From assembly GCA_963698775.1 (NCBI GenBank), contig CAVOSE010000057.1:1-64000 (forward strand): 64,000 nt of DNA, written 5' to 3'. The stretch is from Thiohalocapsa sp963698775. Lineage in GTDB: Bacteria > Pseudomonadota > Gammaproteobacteria > Chromatiales > Chromatiaceae. Numbering within the stretch: the stretch's first letter is position 1; the number at the start of each line of letters is the position of its first letter. Positions 1 through 7,165 of the stretch are shown here, piece after piece. Below the pieces are notes generated by a model. That model made no database searches. It was not told the DNA's origin and saw nothing but the letters and a program-made list of their open reading frames with translations. Both the position numbers and the translations under genes were made by a program.

Positions 1-259
1 AATCCGAGCTGAGGTTGTTCTCCGCCTTCAGCGTGTCCAGCGGAACCTCGAAGCGTTCGCCGATCTTAGTCAGATCATCGCCCTTGACCACCTCATAGGT
101 GCCGGCAGCGGCATCGTATTCGCCCTTGGCGTGCTGGCGAGCCCCCTGGTCGGCGGCCTGGGCGCTGCCGAAGGCCAGACAGGCGCTGAGCGCCAGTACC
201 GAGCAGGCGGCTTTACACTTCGTGGTGAAGGGTGGTTTCAGGATTAGGGGTTTCTTCAT
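1..259 (-). CDS. Secreted LysM-domain protein, N-terminal part (runs off left edge)
   Basis: The reading frame begins at the ATG at 259-257 and is open to the window edge, so only about 86 residues are visible. Residues 1-36 form a Sec signal peptide: a MKKP start, a hydrophobic core and AQA-type cleavage. After it comes a short linker with the segment KGEYDAAAGTYEV, then the beginning of a LysM peptidoglycan-binding domain (KGDDLTKIGERFEV, followed by LKAENNL). The same GEYDAAAGTY linker and LysM start occur in the sulfatase at 531-2558, so the two proteins share a common N-terminal module. What follows the LysM here is outside the window; a second LysM-enzyme fusion is possible but unproven. 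Both genes lie on the minus strand, separated by a palindromic repeat. Confidence 0.8.
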   Translation of the reverse strand, partial: MKKPLILKPPFTTKCKAACSVLALSACLAFGSAQAADQGARQHAKGEYDAAAGTYEVVKGDDLTKIGERFEVPLDTLKAENNLSSD

Positions 260-365
260 GAGTGGATACCTTCTGACTGGAATGAAGCCATCATGGGCTA
301 GAAAGTCCGTCTCTTCGGGAAGAGACTGTCTTCGCCTCCTCGGGAAGAGACTATCTTCGAAACAG

Positions 366-450
366 TAGGCTGGGTTGAGGTACGAAACCCAGCAACGGCA
401 GTATTGCGAACAGTAAAAAAAGCTGGGTTTTGCAAGCTCAACCCAGCCTA
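366..450. repeat. REP-like inverted repeat between two LysM genes
   Basis: The outer arms TAGGCTGGGTTGAG and CTCAACCCAGCCTA pair, with inner GAAACCCAGC and GCTGGGTTTTGC segments, so the element folds into a long hairpin. It lies in the 271-base gap between the sulfatase stop and the next LysM gene. Just before it, at 303-357, two near-identical TCTTCGGGAAGAGACT-type units occur in tandem. No gene is seen in this gap. Confidence 0.75.
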
Positions 451-530
451 CCGGCTTTCCTCGATGATGCGGACGCCCCTCTTGCGGAGGGACGCCCGGT
501 TCATCACTTCACGCTTGGTGGCTCATCCCG

Positions 531-2558
531 TTAATCGCTCGGGTGCCCACCTTTCATGCTGCCGATCGCCCGCTTCTGCGCTTCGATCTCCTCCATCACC
601 TGTGCCAGGTTGTAAGAGGGCGGCGCCTGCATCGGCGGGAAGTCGACGTAGCTCTCAAGATACTGCAGGGCGATCTGCTGCCCGATCGGCAGCATGTTCC
701 AGTTGTAGATAAACGCCGTGCTGGGCGCGGCCAGGGCGCCGCCAATGCTGTTGGACGAGTCCTGGTCCGGACCGACCGCCTGTTCAAACGGATCGCGCTT
801 GATGTTCTGGACCAACGTGAAGTTGTAGGTCGCGGAAGGATCCACCCACCCCTCGGCCAGCGGATTGGCCATCGTGTAGTAGAACTTCCAGTTCTTGTAA
901 CGCACGGCCGAGAGGGTCGCGCCCTGGTAGTAGATGAAGTGGTCGCGGGCGGACTTCTCCGACTTGCCGGTGATGTAGTCAAGCTGATTGAACCCGTCGA
1001 GCGTGGTCTTCTTGAAGCCGTAGGCACCGCCCTTCTCGATCTGGGCCTTCAGCTCCATGCCCTTGGGTCCACCGGCCGCTTCGACCAGCGTCGGCATCCA
1101 GTCGAGCGCCGCAAACTGCTCGGTAAACACCGTTCCGGGCTTGATCTTGCCGGGCCAGCGGATGACCGTCGGCGAGCGGTAGCCGCCTTCCCAGGCCATG
1201 CCCTTCTGGCCTTTGAACGGCGACACGCCGCCATCGGGGAACGAGATCTTCTCGGCGCCGTTGTCGGTGGTGAAGACGACGATGGTGTTGTCCAGCTCGC
1301 CCATATCCTCGAGCTTCTTCAACACGTAACCGATGTTGTCGTCCATCTGCTGCATACCGGCCTCGTTGATGCCGTAATCGCCGTCGGACCTGACACCCAA
1401 CATGGCCTCATATTTGGGCGGCAGCATCGTCGTGACGTGCATGCGCACGTTGTTGTACCAGAGGAAGAAGGGCTTGCCGGTCTTCTCCGGGTCGTTGCGG
1501 TCGAGCCAGTCGATGGCCGCGCTCGAGATCTCCTCCGGGAGGGTCTTGGAGCGTTCCAGCGTGACCGGACCCTCGTCCTTGCAGGTCTGGTTCTCGAGAC
1601 TGCCGTCGCTGGAGGTGCACGCAATCAGCGGACGCGGCGGCGTCAGGCAGGTCGTGGTCTTGGGATCGACCGCGCCGGGCACCTCCTCAATGCCGGGGAT
1701 CGGCGTGTTCTTGCACGGCGGCGCGACAACCTGATCGGTCGGCGTCTTGTTGATGTCGGGGAAGCTCACCTGCTGCATGGCATCCAGGTGGTAGAGATAG
1801 CCCAAGTACTCCTGGAATCCGTGCGCGGTCGGCAAGGACTCGGTATGGTCGCCCAAGTGGTTCTTGCCGAACTGCCCGGTGTTGTAACCCAGATCGAGCA
1901 GGATCTTGGCCAATGTCGGCGTGCCCTGGCGCAGCCATGCCGGGCTGCCGGGGAGCTGAGGCACGGTCAAGCCGACGCGCACCGGGTACATGCCGGTGAA
2001 GAACGCCGCCCTGCCGGAGGTGCAGCTCTGCATCGCCGAATAGTCCATGAAGATACCGCCCTCATGGGCGATCCGGTCGATGTTAGGCGTCTCCCCGACC
2101 ATCCAGCCGCGGTGATAGACCTTAGGCTGCATCAGGCCGATGTCATCGCCCATGATGAACAGGATGTTGGGCTTGTCGCCGGTCGCGTCGGCGGTGCTTG
2201 CTTGGCTGTCGCTGGCTTGGCTGTCGCTGGCCCCTGCGTCCGCGGCAGCCACCTTGAGCTCTTGGCCCACGGCTATGTTGTCGGAGCGTAAGTCGTTGGC
2301 CGTCTCCAGCTCACCGACGCTGGTGCCGAAGCGCTTGGCGATGGCGCTGAGGTTATCGCCCGCGCCAACGGTGTAGGTGCCCGCGGCAGCGTCGTACTCG
2401 CCTCTGGCGCCGGCGATGGGGTCGGTCTCTGCCGCCACAGCGACGCTTGTGCCAAACAACGTGGCGCCAAACAACATGGCGCCAGACAACAGAGTGGCTA
2501 CTGTCGAGGCAAGAACCTTGGCGCGCAGACGCGCCGTTGGTCCCGGATCTTGAATCAT
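531..2558 (-). CDS. LysM-arylsulfatase fusion, secreted (type I sulfatase)
   Basis: This 675-residue protein is predicted to hydrolyse sulfate esters outside the cytoplasm. The start at 2558 is chosen because GGAG lies nine bases upstream and a signal peptide follows directly; a longer frame to 2645 adds an unlikely leader. Order: signal peptide (about 1-42), LysM (about 60-103), a Ser/Asp/Ala linker with repeated SDSQA units, then the sulfatase domain from about 129. Visible active-site features are GDD at 137-139 (metal ligands), CTSGR at 179-183 (the cysteine converted to formylglycine), and GKNHLGD at 231-237 (Lys and His). FTTDNGAEK supplies further metal ligands. The CxSxR form differs slightly from the common CxPxR or CxAxR. 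The LysM would tether the enzyme to peptidoglycan. A stand-alone receiver gene lies upstream on the same strand. The substrate is unknown. Confidence 0.88.
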   Translation of the reverse strand: MIQDPGPTARLRAKVLASTVATLLSGAMLFGATLFGTSVAVAAETDPIAGARGEYDAAAGTYTVGAGDNLSAIAKRFGTSVGELETANDLRSDNIAVGQELKVAAADAGASDSQASDSQASTADATGDKPNILFIMGDDIGLMQPKVYHRGWMVGETPNIDRIAHEGGIFMDYSAMQSCTSGRAAFFTGMYPVRVGLTVPQLPGSPAWLRQGTPTLAKILLDLGYNTGQFGKNHLGDHTESLPTAHGFQEYLGYLYHLDAMQQVSFPDINKTPTDQVVAPPCKNTPIPGIEEVPGAVDPKTTTCLTPPRPLIACTSSDGSLENQTCKDEGPVTLERSKTLPEEISSAAIDWLDRNDPEKTGKPFFLWYNNVRMHVTTMLPPKYEAMLGVRSDGDYGINEAGMQQMDDNIGYVLKKLEDMGELDNTIVVFTTDNGAEKISFPDGGVSPFKGQKGMAWEGGYRSPTVIRWPGKIKPGTVFTEQFAALDWMPTLVEAAGGPKGMELKAQIEKGGAYGFKKTTLDGFNQLDYITGKSEKSARDHFIYYQGATLSAVRYKNWKFYYTMANPLAEGWVDPSATYNFTLVQNIKRDPFEQAVGPDQDSSNSIGGALAAPSTAFIYNWNMLPIGQQIALQYLESYVDFPPMQAPPSYNLAQVMEEIEAQKRAIGSMKGGHPSD

Positions 2559-2845
2559 CGCAGGATACTCCAGTTCATTCGTGATGCTGGGGGTTTGCGC
2601 CTTCGAACGCGATACGGGGATTGGCTTGGTGAGTCGCATACGCACTATCCTCTGGTTGAACCGTACTATCAGAATGCGGCGCCCACGGCGGGGCAGGGGT
2701 TAGGGTTGGAAAAATGGGAACGCAAGCAGAGCGGGCGCTCGGTGTGGCTTCGGGGCTGTGATCGCGGCGTCGATGACTTCCAACAATGGGGCCTCGCGAA
2801 ACGGGTGGGCCGGACAGGCGGGCAATCGGCTCTGCTCTGGTGCAT

Positions 2846-2991
2846 GATACATCCGAAGAACCCATTAGTTCCCTCTTGTTCGATCATCCTGGGACGGTGG
2901 CCCCAAGAACTGGCGACGACCCGATTCTACGAAGGCGACGGCCGCGAAACTACCGGACGAAGGGGCATGGGGATTTGCCCAAAAGGGCAAA
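2846..2991 (-). promoter_or_regulatory. Upstream block with TTTGCCC palindrome, shared with the kinase promoter region at 9185-9286
   Basis: At 2974-2991 lies the palindrome TTTGCCC-AAAA-GGGCAAA. The same palindrome with GAAA in the centre occurs at 9269-9286. Similarity extends on both sides: ACTAYYGGRCGAAGGGSCA precedes both palindromes, and a second block ending TGATCATCC or CGATCATCC with GAACCC before it is shared, with about 44 extra bases in this copy. Both lie upstream of minus-strand genes, here the sulfatase and there a histidine kinase. A shared regulator binding site is inferred. The rest of 2559-3120 holds no gene that I can support. Confidence 0.5.
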
Positions 2992-3100
2992 AGCGGGTCG
3001 CTGCCACTGGCACCGTGGCACACAACCGTTGCGACGACCCCGACGAGGGGTCATTTGAACCCACGCCTGGCGACATTCCCATTGGCCGTTCTACCTAGAC

Positions 3101-3110
3101 TACGTACGTA
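3101..3110. promoter_or_regulatory. TACGTACGTA palindrome downstream of the receiver gene
   Basis: A 10-base palindrome lies in the spacer between the sulfatase upstream region and the receiver gene. An identical copy is at 3658-3667. A related GTACGTAG lies at 58381-58388 upstream of the second sulfatase gene cluster. Function is inferred only from position and recurrence. Confidence 0.3.
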
Positions 3111-3120
3111 ACGCGATGGG

Positions 3121-3489
3121 TTACCCCTCGTCGGACCCTGCCCTTCGGATACCAGCCAACAGGTCGGCGCGTGTGACCGGCCTCTCCAGGATGACCAACC
3201 CGCCGGCCTTCAAGGCGCTGACTGCCCGCGGGACGTCGCCGCGATCGACGATGACCAGCGTCGGCATGCGGGCGCAGGCGGCGGCGAGCTGGCTCGGCTC
3301 GGAGCCACCGGAAGCACTGGCCGGCAGATCGACAAGCAGACAGCCGCTCCGGTCTGAGCCGACATGATCGAGGCACGCCTGCAGATCGGTGAACGCCTTG
3401 CTGCGCAGGCTCGCGGAGCGCAGCAGCCCAACGAGCCAGGCGCGCATGGCGGGGTCAGCGCTGACCACATACACCGTTACTGTTGGCAT
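3121..3489 (-). CDS. Stand-alone receiver-domain protein, degenerate phosphorylation site
   Basis: This 122-residue protein consists of one CheY-like receiver fold and no output domain. The start at 3489 gives MPTVTVYVVSADP, the normal N terminus of a receiver, and is preferred over a TTG at 3525. Asp54 (in LLVDLP) is at the usual phospho-acceptor position. Other positions are altered: only Asp12 remains of the acidic pair, the conserved Thr/Ser is replaced in VIVDRGD, and the invariant Lys is Arg103 in LERPV. Phosphorylation may therefore be weak or absent and the protein may act by binding a partner. It sits upstream of the LysM-sulfatase on the same strand. A stand-alone receiver beside a sulfatase is seen again at 59085-61156. 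Confidence 0.72.
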   Translation of the reverse strand: MPTVTVYVVSADPAMRAWLVGLLRSASLRSKAFTDLQACLDHVGSDRSGCLLVDLPASASGGSEPSQLAAACARMPTLVIVDRGDVPRAVSALKAGGLVILERPVTRADLLAGIRRAGSDEG

Positions 3490-3657
3490 GGGGCTTTGAT
3501 CGCTCCTGAATCGGCGATGAAGCAACCCTTCGCCAATAGCCCGCTGGTTGATAGGCAGGCCGGTTTTACTGCGTTGCCAGCACCGCGTTCAGAAATTTCT
3601 TGTTTCGTTACGATAAACGAGCCTAGACAGGAGCGACATACGATTGATTACGCGTCC

Positions 3658-3667
3658 TACGTACGTA
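3658..3667. promoter_or_regulatory. TACGTACGTA palindrome upstream of the receiver gene
   Basis: Second copy of the 10-base palindrome, 169 bases upstream of the start of the minus-strand receiver gene (context CCTACGTACGTAGTC). It could be an operator or part of a promoter; no test of this is possible from sequence alone. Confidence 0.3.
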
Positions 3668-3710
3668 GTCACCGGGAGAAACAGCCACGGACAACGCGCT
3701 GAGCGAACCC

Positions 3711-3902
3711 GTGCGGATCGGTTCAGGAGAGGATTCTGAACGGGTTGCCGCTCTCACGAAGGGTCAAACCATCGGGCGGCCATTGATGGGCGACCAAGCG
3801 CTCGGCGAGCTTGAGAAACGACTTGGCCGAACGCTACGTCCAGGCAAGCGCGGCCGGCCCCGTTCGGAAAAGAACGATCCGAGACAGCTCGAATTGGTGT
3901 AA
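3711..3902 (+). pseudogene. C-terminal remnant of a REP-associated tyrosine transposase (RAYT)
   Basis: The 63 codons encode a tail with GRPLMGDQALGELEKRLGR followed by LRPGKRGRPRSEKND, which matches the C-terminal end typical of RAYT (Y1-type) transposases. The HUH catalytic part is missing upstream. Directly after the stop codon come copies of a GTCACCGNAATT repeat, the kind of REP sequence RAYTs are thought to mobilise. A second remnant, from the middle of such a transposase, lies at 6276-6548. The two fragments bracket a toxin-antitoxin cluster. Confidence 0.65.
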
Positions 3903-3910
3903 AGGGTATA

Positions 3911-3942
3911 GTGTCACCGCAATTAAGTGTCACCGGAATTGC
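3911..3942. repeat. Two GTGTCACCG-N-AATT repeat units beside the RAYT tail
   Basis: GTGTCACCGCAATT and GTGTCACCGGAATT occur in tandem immediately after the RAYT remnant. The same unit recurs many times at 5097-5402. Confidence 0.7.
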
Positions 3943-4011
3943 CGCCCTACGCAGGCTCCATTTCCGCCCGAGGTATCCGCGTCGACCGGCGCCATGTGGA
4001 CCGGAGCGTTG

Positions 4012-4413
4012 CTAAGGACCCACCCAGTTCTCGCAACGCAACCCCGCCACACGCTGGAATTCCTTGAGATTGTTCGTTACCAAGGTCAGCTTGGCCGAGA
4101 GCGCATGGGCTGCGATCAGCGTATCGAGGGCGCCGATCGGCGTTCCGGAACGCTCCAGCGCCGATCGGATGTCGCCATAGACCCAAATGGCATCGCCTCC
4201 GAACGGCAGGATCTCAAGCGGAGCGAGGAACTTCTCCAGCGCTGTGCGATTGCGTGCCGAGCCGCTCTTGGCAACCCCGAATGCGAGCTCGGCGACAGTG
4301 ATTGACGAGACACCAACCTCTCCCAGCACCATCTGCCGAAACCGCTCGATGACAGCCGGCGGTTTGCGGTTGATGATGTAGACGCAGATGTTGGTATCGA
4401 GCAGATACCTCAC
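4012..4413 (-). CDS. vapC: VapC-type PIN-domain ribonuclease toxin
   Basis: This 133-residue PIN protein is the toxin of a type II module; VapC toxins cleave specific RNAs such as initiator tRNA. The N terminus MRYLLDTNICVYIINR carries the first catalytic Asp (D6). The central TVAELAFGV supplies the conserved Glu, and GALDTLIAAHA with LVTNNLKEFQRV supplies the later acidic residues. All hallmark positions are present and the length is normal, so it should be active. Its ATG overlaps the stop of the antitoxin gene at 4410-4413, the usual translational coupling. It lies between the RAYT tail and further toxin-antitoxin genes. Confidence 0.9.
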   Translation of the reverse strand: MRYLLDTNICVYIINRKPPAVIERFRQMVLGEVGVSSITVAELAFGVAKSGSARNRTALEKFLAPLEILPFGGDAIWVYGDIRSALERSGTPIGALDTLIAAHALSAKLTLVTNNLKEFQRVAGLRCENWVGP

Positions 4414-4643
4414 TCGCCCAAAGCCTCCCGATCCGCCTGCTCGGGCTGCGCGCGCTCCAGGACAAACCCCTCCTCGAACTCGCTCAAGCCTTCTTCAAGC
4501 AGTTGCCAAGGGTTGTCGAGCGGCAACAGCAAAACCGCCGAGCCGAGATGTTTGATGGCGACCTCATCACCGTCGAATCGATAGGCCTTGGGAAGGCGCA
4601 CGGCTTGGCTACGTCCGGATTGAAAGAGCTTTGCGGTGTCCAC
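4410..4643 (-). CDS. vapB: VapB-type antitoxin, AbrB/MazE-like DNA-binding fold
   Basis: The protein begins VDTAKLFQSGRSQAVRLPK, the standard opening of VapB antitoxins with a swapped-hairpin AbrB fold, followed by a C-terminal toxin-binding tail rich in Glu. The GTG at 4643 is chosen because it aligns with the family start and has GAGG eight bases upstream; a longer frame reaches 4676 but adds unrelated residues. It precedes and overlaps vapC. A palindrome at 4668-4684 lies just upstream and is a plausible autoregulatory operator. Confidence 0.88.
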   Translation of the reverse strand: MDTAKLFQSGRSQAVRLPKAYRFDGDEVAIKHLGSAVLLLPLDNPWQLLEEGLSEFEEGFVLERAQPEQADREALGE

Positions 4644-4667
4644 TGTCGGGCCTCGGATACAAATGAT

Positions 4668-4684
4668 GGATACCATATGGTACC
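4668..4684. promoter_or_regulatory. Palindromic operator candidate for vapBC
   Basis: GGATACCATATGGTACC is palindromic around ACCATATGGT and lies 24 bases upstream of the vapB GTG. Position and symmetry fit binding of the antitoxin dimer; binding itself is inferred. Confidence 0.5.
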
Positions 4685-4865
4685 TATCGTCCAGGACCGC
4701 TTCAACCCGTCATTGTCGCCTGCGGTGCGGTAGGGCGGATGCCCGATAGGGCGATCCGCCATCCCCCGCCCATCAGTGCGTTGGCGCCAGCTCAAAGGGT
4801 ACATCGGCATGCGCGGTCAGCATCGAAGCCATCCGCGGATGGCGGAACCGCTAGCGCGTTCCGCC

Positions 4866-5090
4866 CTACGCGGGCTTCGCCCGCAGCCCGGCCAGGGCCT
4901 GGTCCCCGGGGATCATAGTCACGGCCCCGCCGTCGATCTCCGCGCAGCGGCGCTGGATCTCGATGCGCCAAGCCTCCGAGACCTCGAAGTCGGCGCCCAG
5001 GTCCAGGCTCTCCAGCAGGGTCTCGGCGACCAGTGCCCGCGCGCTCGGGTCGAGCTGCATGGCGTCGTCGATGATCTTCTGCGTGCTCGT
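4866..5090 (-). pseudogene. Orphan addiction-module antitoxin (small helical type), likely start-codon mutant
   Basis: From 5060 the frame reads MQLDPSARALVAETLLESLDL and later WRIEIQRRCAEIDGG, the pattern of the 70-80-residue antitoxins paired with RelE/ParE toxins. The family normally starts about ten residues earlier. In frame upstream the codons read T-S-T-Q-K-I-I-D-D-A, with ACG at 5088-5090 where an ATG would be expected (ACG-AGC for ATG-AGC). The internal ATG at 5060 may still give a shortened protein. No toxin gene follows downstream, where a REP-like GTAGGGCGGATG sequence lies instead. Most likely a decayed or solitary antitoxin. Confidence 0.6.
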
Positions 5091-5096
5091 CTTCGT

Positions 5097-5402
5097 TGCT
5101 GTAATTACGGTGACAGTAATTACGGTGACAGTTTACGAAATAAACCAAATATGGCAATGCACGACTACGCAGGATCGTCATCACCCTTCTCTCTCACCAT
5201 GTCACCCAACGATGAAACCGGCGCAGCCAACAGTTCTTTGCAGAAGGAGATTGAGTGCATTTGATAAACTGTCACCACAATTCCCTGTCACCACAATTCC
5301 TCTTTTCGGCTTTCCGGGCTTTGGCAGACTTAGTGCATTTAGTAAACTGTCACCGTAATTCCATCTAGTAAACTGTCACCGTAATTCTAGTCACCGTAAT
5401 TC
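5097..5402. repeat. Cluster of CTGTCACCGTAATT repeats
   Basis: At least seven copies of a unit close to ACTGTCACCGTAATT occur in both orientations: two inverted copies near 5100-5133, two CACCACAATT variants near 5267-5294, and three direct copies near 5345-5402. No gene is seen in this stretch. The unit matches the repeats beside the RAYT remnant at 3911, so this is probably a REP/BIME-like array. Confidence 0.75.
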
Positions 5403-5455
5403 ATCATCGCCCGCCGAGGCGAGCCAGCGCCCGTGCCCTCCGATACCCTGACAAC

Positions 5456-5869
5456 TCAGACCGCGAGGACCGGCGGCTTCAACTCCAGTCGCTTGGCCAG
5501 TTTGCGGAATCGTGCATCGAAGGTCGCCAAGTGGCCGCAGTGCCCGGCCTGCGCCAGGTGCAATGCATCGGAGAAATCCATGCCCTGGCGAAGGCCCTCG
5601 ACCGCCCGGGCGACGGCGGCAGCCCGATCGACCACCAGGTTGTCAATCGCCAAGAGATCTTCGAGCAGGGCAACGATCTCTGCCTCGGGCAGGTCGTAGA
5701 CGCCGCGCAGCACCCATTCCAGCTCCTCGATCACGGTGACCGGCAGGAACAGCGCTTGACCGGATGAGAGCAATGCCCGCGCGGCCTGTTGTTGCGCCAG
5801 CGTGACCGCGTCCGCGTCGGCTTCCTCGACGATCGCGCGGGCGAGCACGTTGGTATCCAAGGCGATCAT
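5456..5869 (-). CDS. PIN-domain toxin (VapC family)
   Basis: This 137-residue PIN protein starts at the ATG at 5869 (MIALDTNVLARAI), which overlaps the antitoxin stop by four bases; the longer open frame upstream is the antitoxin gene read in another frame. Catalytic acidic positions are visible: Asp5 in ALDTNV, Glu in TVIEELEWVL, Asp in MDFSDALHLAQA, and Asp in LATFDARFRKLAK. Family members are RNases held in check by the upstream antitoxin. Nothing appears missing, so an active toxin is expected. Confidence 0.88.
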   Translation of the reverse strand: MIALDTNVLARAIVEEADADAVTLAQQQAARALLSSGQALFLPVTVIEELEWVLRGVYDLPEAEIVALLEDLLAIDNLVVDRAAAVARAVEGLRQGMDFSDALHLAQAGHCGHLATFDARFRKLAKRLELKPPVLAV

Positions 5870-6135
5870 GCGTCGTCTTGGCGCTGCGCCAAACGCGCCG
5901 CGCTCACGGAACCCTGCAGTTCCTCGATGGCCACCGGCTTGCCTCGGTGCACGGCCCGGCCAAACAAGACCGACGCCGATTTTCCGCCCGTCTTGCCGAC
6001 GGGCTCGATCAGGATGGCGCTGCCGTCCGCCGCCAGACGCACCTGGACCTGAGCACCGGGAGAGAGGGCGATCTGTCGGCACAGATCCGCCGGCAGGACG
6101 ACCTGCCGTTTCGCCGAAAGTGTCATTGTGGCCAT
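5866..6135 (-). CDS. AbrB/SpoVT-type antitoxin paired with the PIN toxin
   Basis: The 89-residue protein opens MATMTLSAKRQVVLPADLCRQI, the swapped-hairpin AbrB motif used for DNA binding. A basic and hydrophobic C-terminal half should wrap the toxin. Its stop overlaps the toxin ATG, giving translational coupling. Autoregulation of the pair is typical of the family, but I see no clear operator in the short upstream spacer. Confidence 0.85.
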   Translation of the reverse strand: MATMTLSAKRQVVLPADLCRQIALSPGAQVQVRLAADGSAILIEPVGKTGGKSASVLFGRAVHRGKPVAIEELQGSVSAARLAQRQDDA

Positions 6136-6275
6136 GGCGTTGTCTCCGAGTTAGTCAGCAGGCTGGCTGGCAGCTTAGTCCTTTGTCGACCGCTGTTCAA
6201 CGCCGTTCAACGCCCTGGCTAGGGTGCCGCGCCCGATGGGCACGCTGCGCTTTGCCCATCCTACGGGGTCGGCGT

Positions 6276-6548
6276 GGTTTCGGAATCGGTCTGTCGCGCG
6301 CCGTCGGCGAAGCGCATCATCGATATAGTGGGTACATCAACGCACGATTGCGGGTCACTGGCCATGTGTTTCAAGGGCGGTTCAACTGCGTGGCAATGGA
6401 CGAATCTCACTTGATGGCGGCCTTCCGCTACGTGGCTTTGAATCCCGTCAAAGCGCAACTGGATGCGACCGCTGCCGATTGGCCTTGGTGTAGCACGCCA
6501 GCACATCCCCGGCGCCAAAACGATGGCTTGGTGACTTTGCCCGCCTAG
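6276..6548 (+). pseudogene. Internal fragment of a RAYT transposase
   Basis: The frame reads RAVGEAHHRYSGYINARLRVTG, then GHVFQGRF and MDESHLMAAFRYVALNPVKAQL, ending near the WPWCS segment. This is the central and catalytic-tyrosine region of REP-associated transposases. The N-terminal HUH part and the normal C terminus are missing, and no start codon fits. It abuts the stop codon of the response regulator gene on the other strand. It belongs with the C-terminal fragment at 3711-3902. Confidence 0.7.
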
Positions 6549-7165
6549 TGTTCCCGCCCCGACGCCAGCGCCAATGCAAGCAGCTCCTTGACGGAGCTCA
6601 GGCCCAGCTTGCGCAGCAGATTCTGGCGATGGGCCTCGATGGTGCGATGGCTGACATCCAGTTCGCGGGCGATCTCTTTGCTGGTGCCGCCCTTGAGCAA
6701 GCTGTCGAACACCTCGCGTTCGCGCTGCGTCAGCAAGCTGAGACCCTGGGCGAGATCGCCGTCCCCGGTGCCTGATTGCCGCGCGCCAAGGTCCAGCTCC
6801 AACGCCCGATTGACGCTATCCAACAGGGCCTGGTCCCGGTAGGGCTTCTGCAGGAAATCGACGGCCCCGGCCTGCATGGCCTGGACCGCCATCGGGACGT
6901 CGCCATGGGCGGTGAGCATGATGATCGGCAGGGTCGCACCCAGTGCGTTGAGGCGTTCTTGCACCACCAGACCGCTGATGCCCGCCATCCGCACGTCGAG
7001 GATCAGGCATCCGGGGCGTTCCGGCTCGAATGCGTCCAGGAACGCCTGACCGGAGGCATGGCCCTCGGCGCGCAGACCGACGGACTCGAGCAACTCCTGT
7101 ATCGAGTCGCGCACCGCATCGTCGTCATCGACGATGAACACCGTTTGCTTAGCTGTTGTTGTCAT
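6545..7165 (-). CDS. FixJ-family response regulator (receiver + LuxR HTH)
   Basis: This 206-residue regulator pairs with the kinase gene immediately upstream, whose last 17 bases overlap its start. The start at 7165 gives MTTTAKQTVFIVDDDD, the natural receiver N terminus; the longer frame is the kinase gene in another frame. Receiver (about 8-120): acidic cluster at 13-16, phospho-acceptor Asp57 in LILDVRM, Thr85 and Lys107. LuxR-type helix-turn-helix (about 140-200): LTQREREVFDSLLKGG and IARELDVSHRTIEAHRQNLL. All signalling residues are intact. It should activate or repress target promoters when phosphorylated; its own targets are unknown but may include promoters with the TTTGCCC palindrome. 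Confidence 0.9.
   Translation of the reverse strand: MTTTAKQTVFIVDDDDAVRDSIQELLESVGLRAEGHASGQAFLDAFEPERPGCLILDVRMAGISGLVVQERLNALGATLPIIMLTAHGDVPMAVQAMQAGAVDFLQKPYRDQALLDSVNRALELDLGARQSGTGDGDLAQGLSLLTQREREVFDSLLKGGTSKEIARELDVSHRTIEAHRQNLLRKLGLSSVKELLALALASGREH

Noticed and set aside
543..2291. Long plus-strand open frame of 582 codons opposite the LysM-sulfatase
   Set aside because: It is antisense to a clear sulfatase gene, has biased Arg/Val/His composition and no recognisable domain. High GC makes such shadow frames common.
2140..2376. Small plus-strand membrane-like protein
   Set aside because: It is opposite the signal, LysM and linker part of the sulfatase, and its hydrophobic look is a shadow of that sequence.
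2550..3098. Possible 182-residue protein in the sulfatase upstream region
   Set aside because: No domain, no ribosome-binding site, and it runs over the conserved palindromic block that looks regulatory.
5097..5402. CRISPR array made of the GTCACCGTAATT repeats
   Set aside because: Units are about 15 bases, occur in both orientations and have irregular spacing; no cas genes are present.
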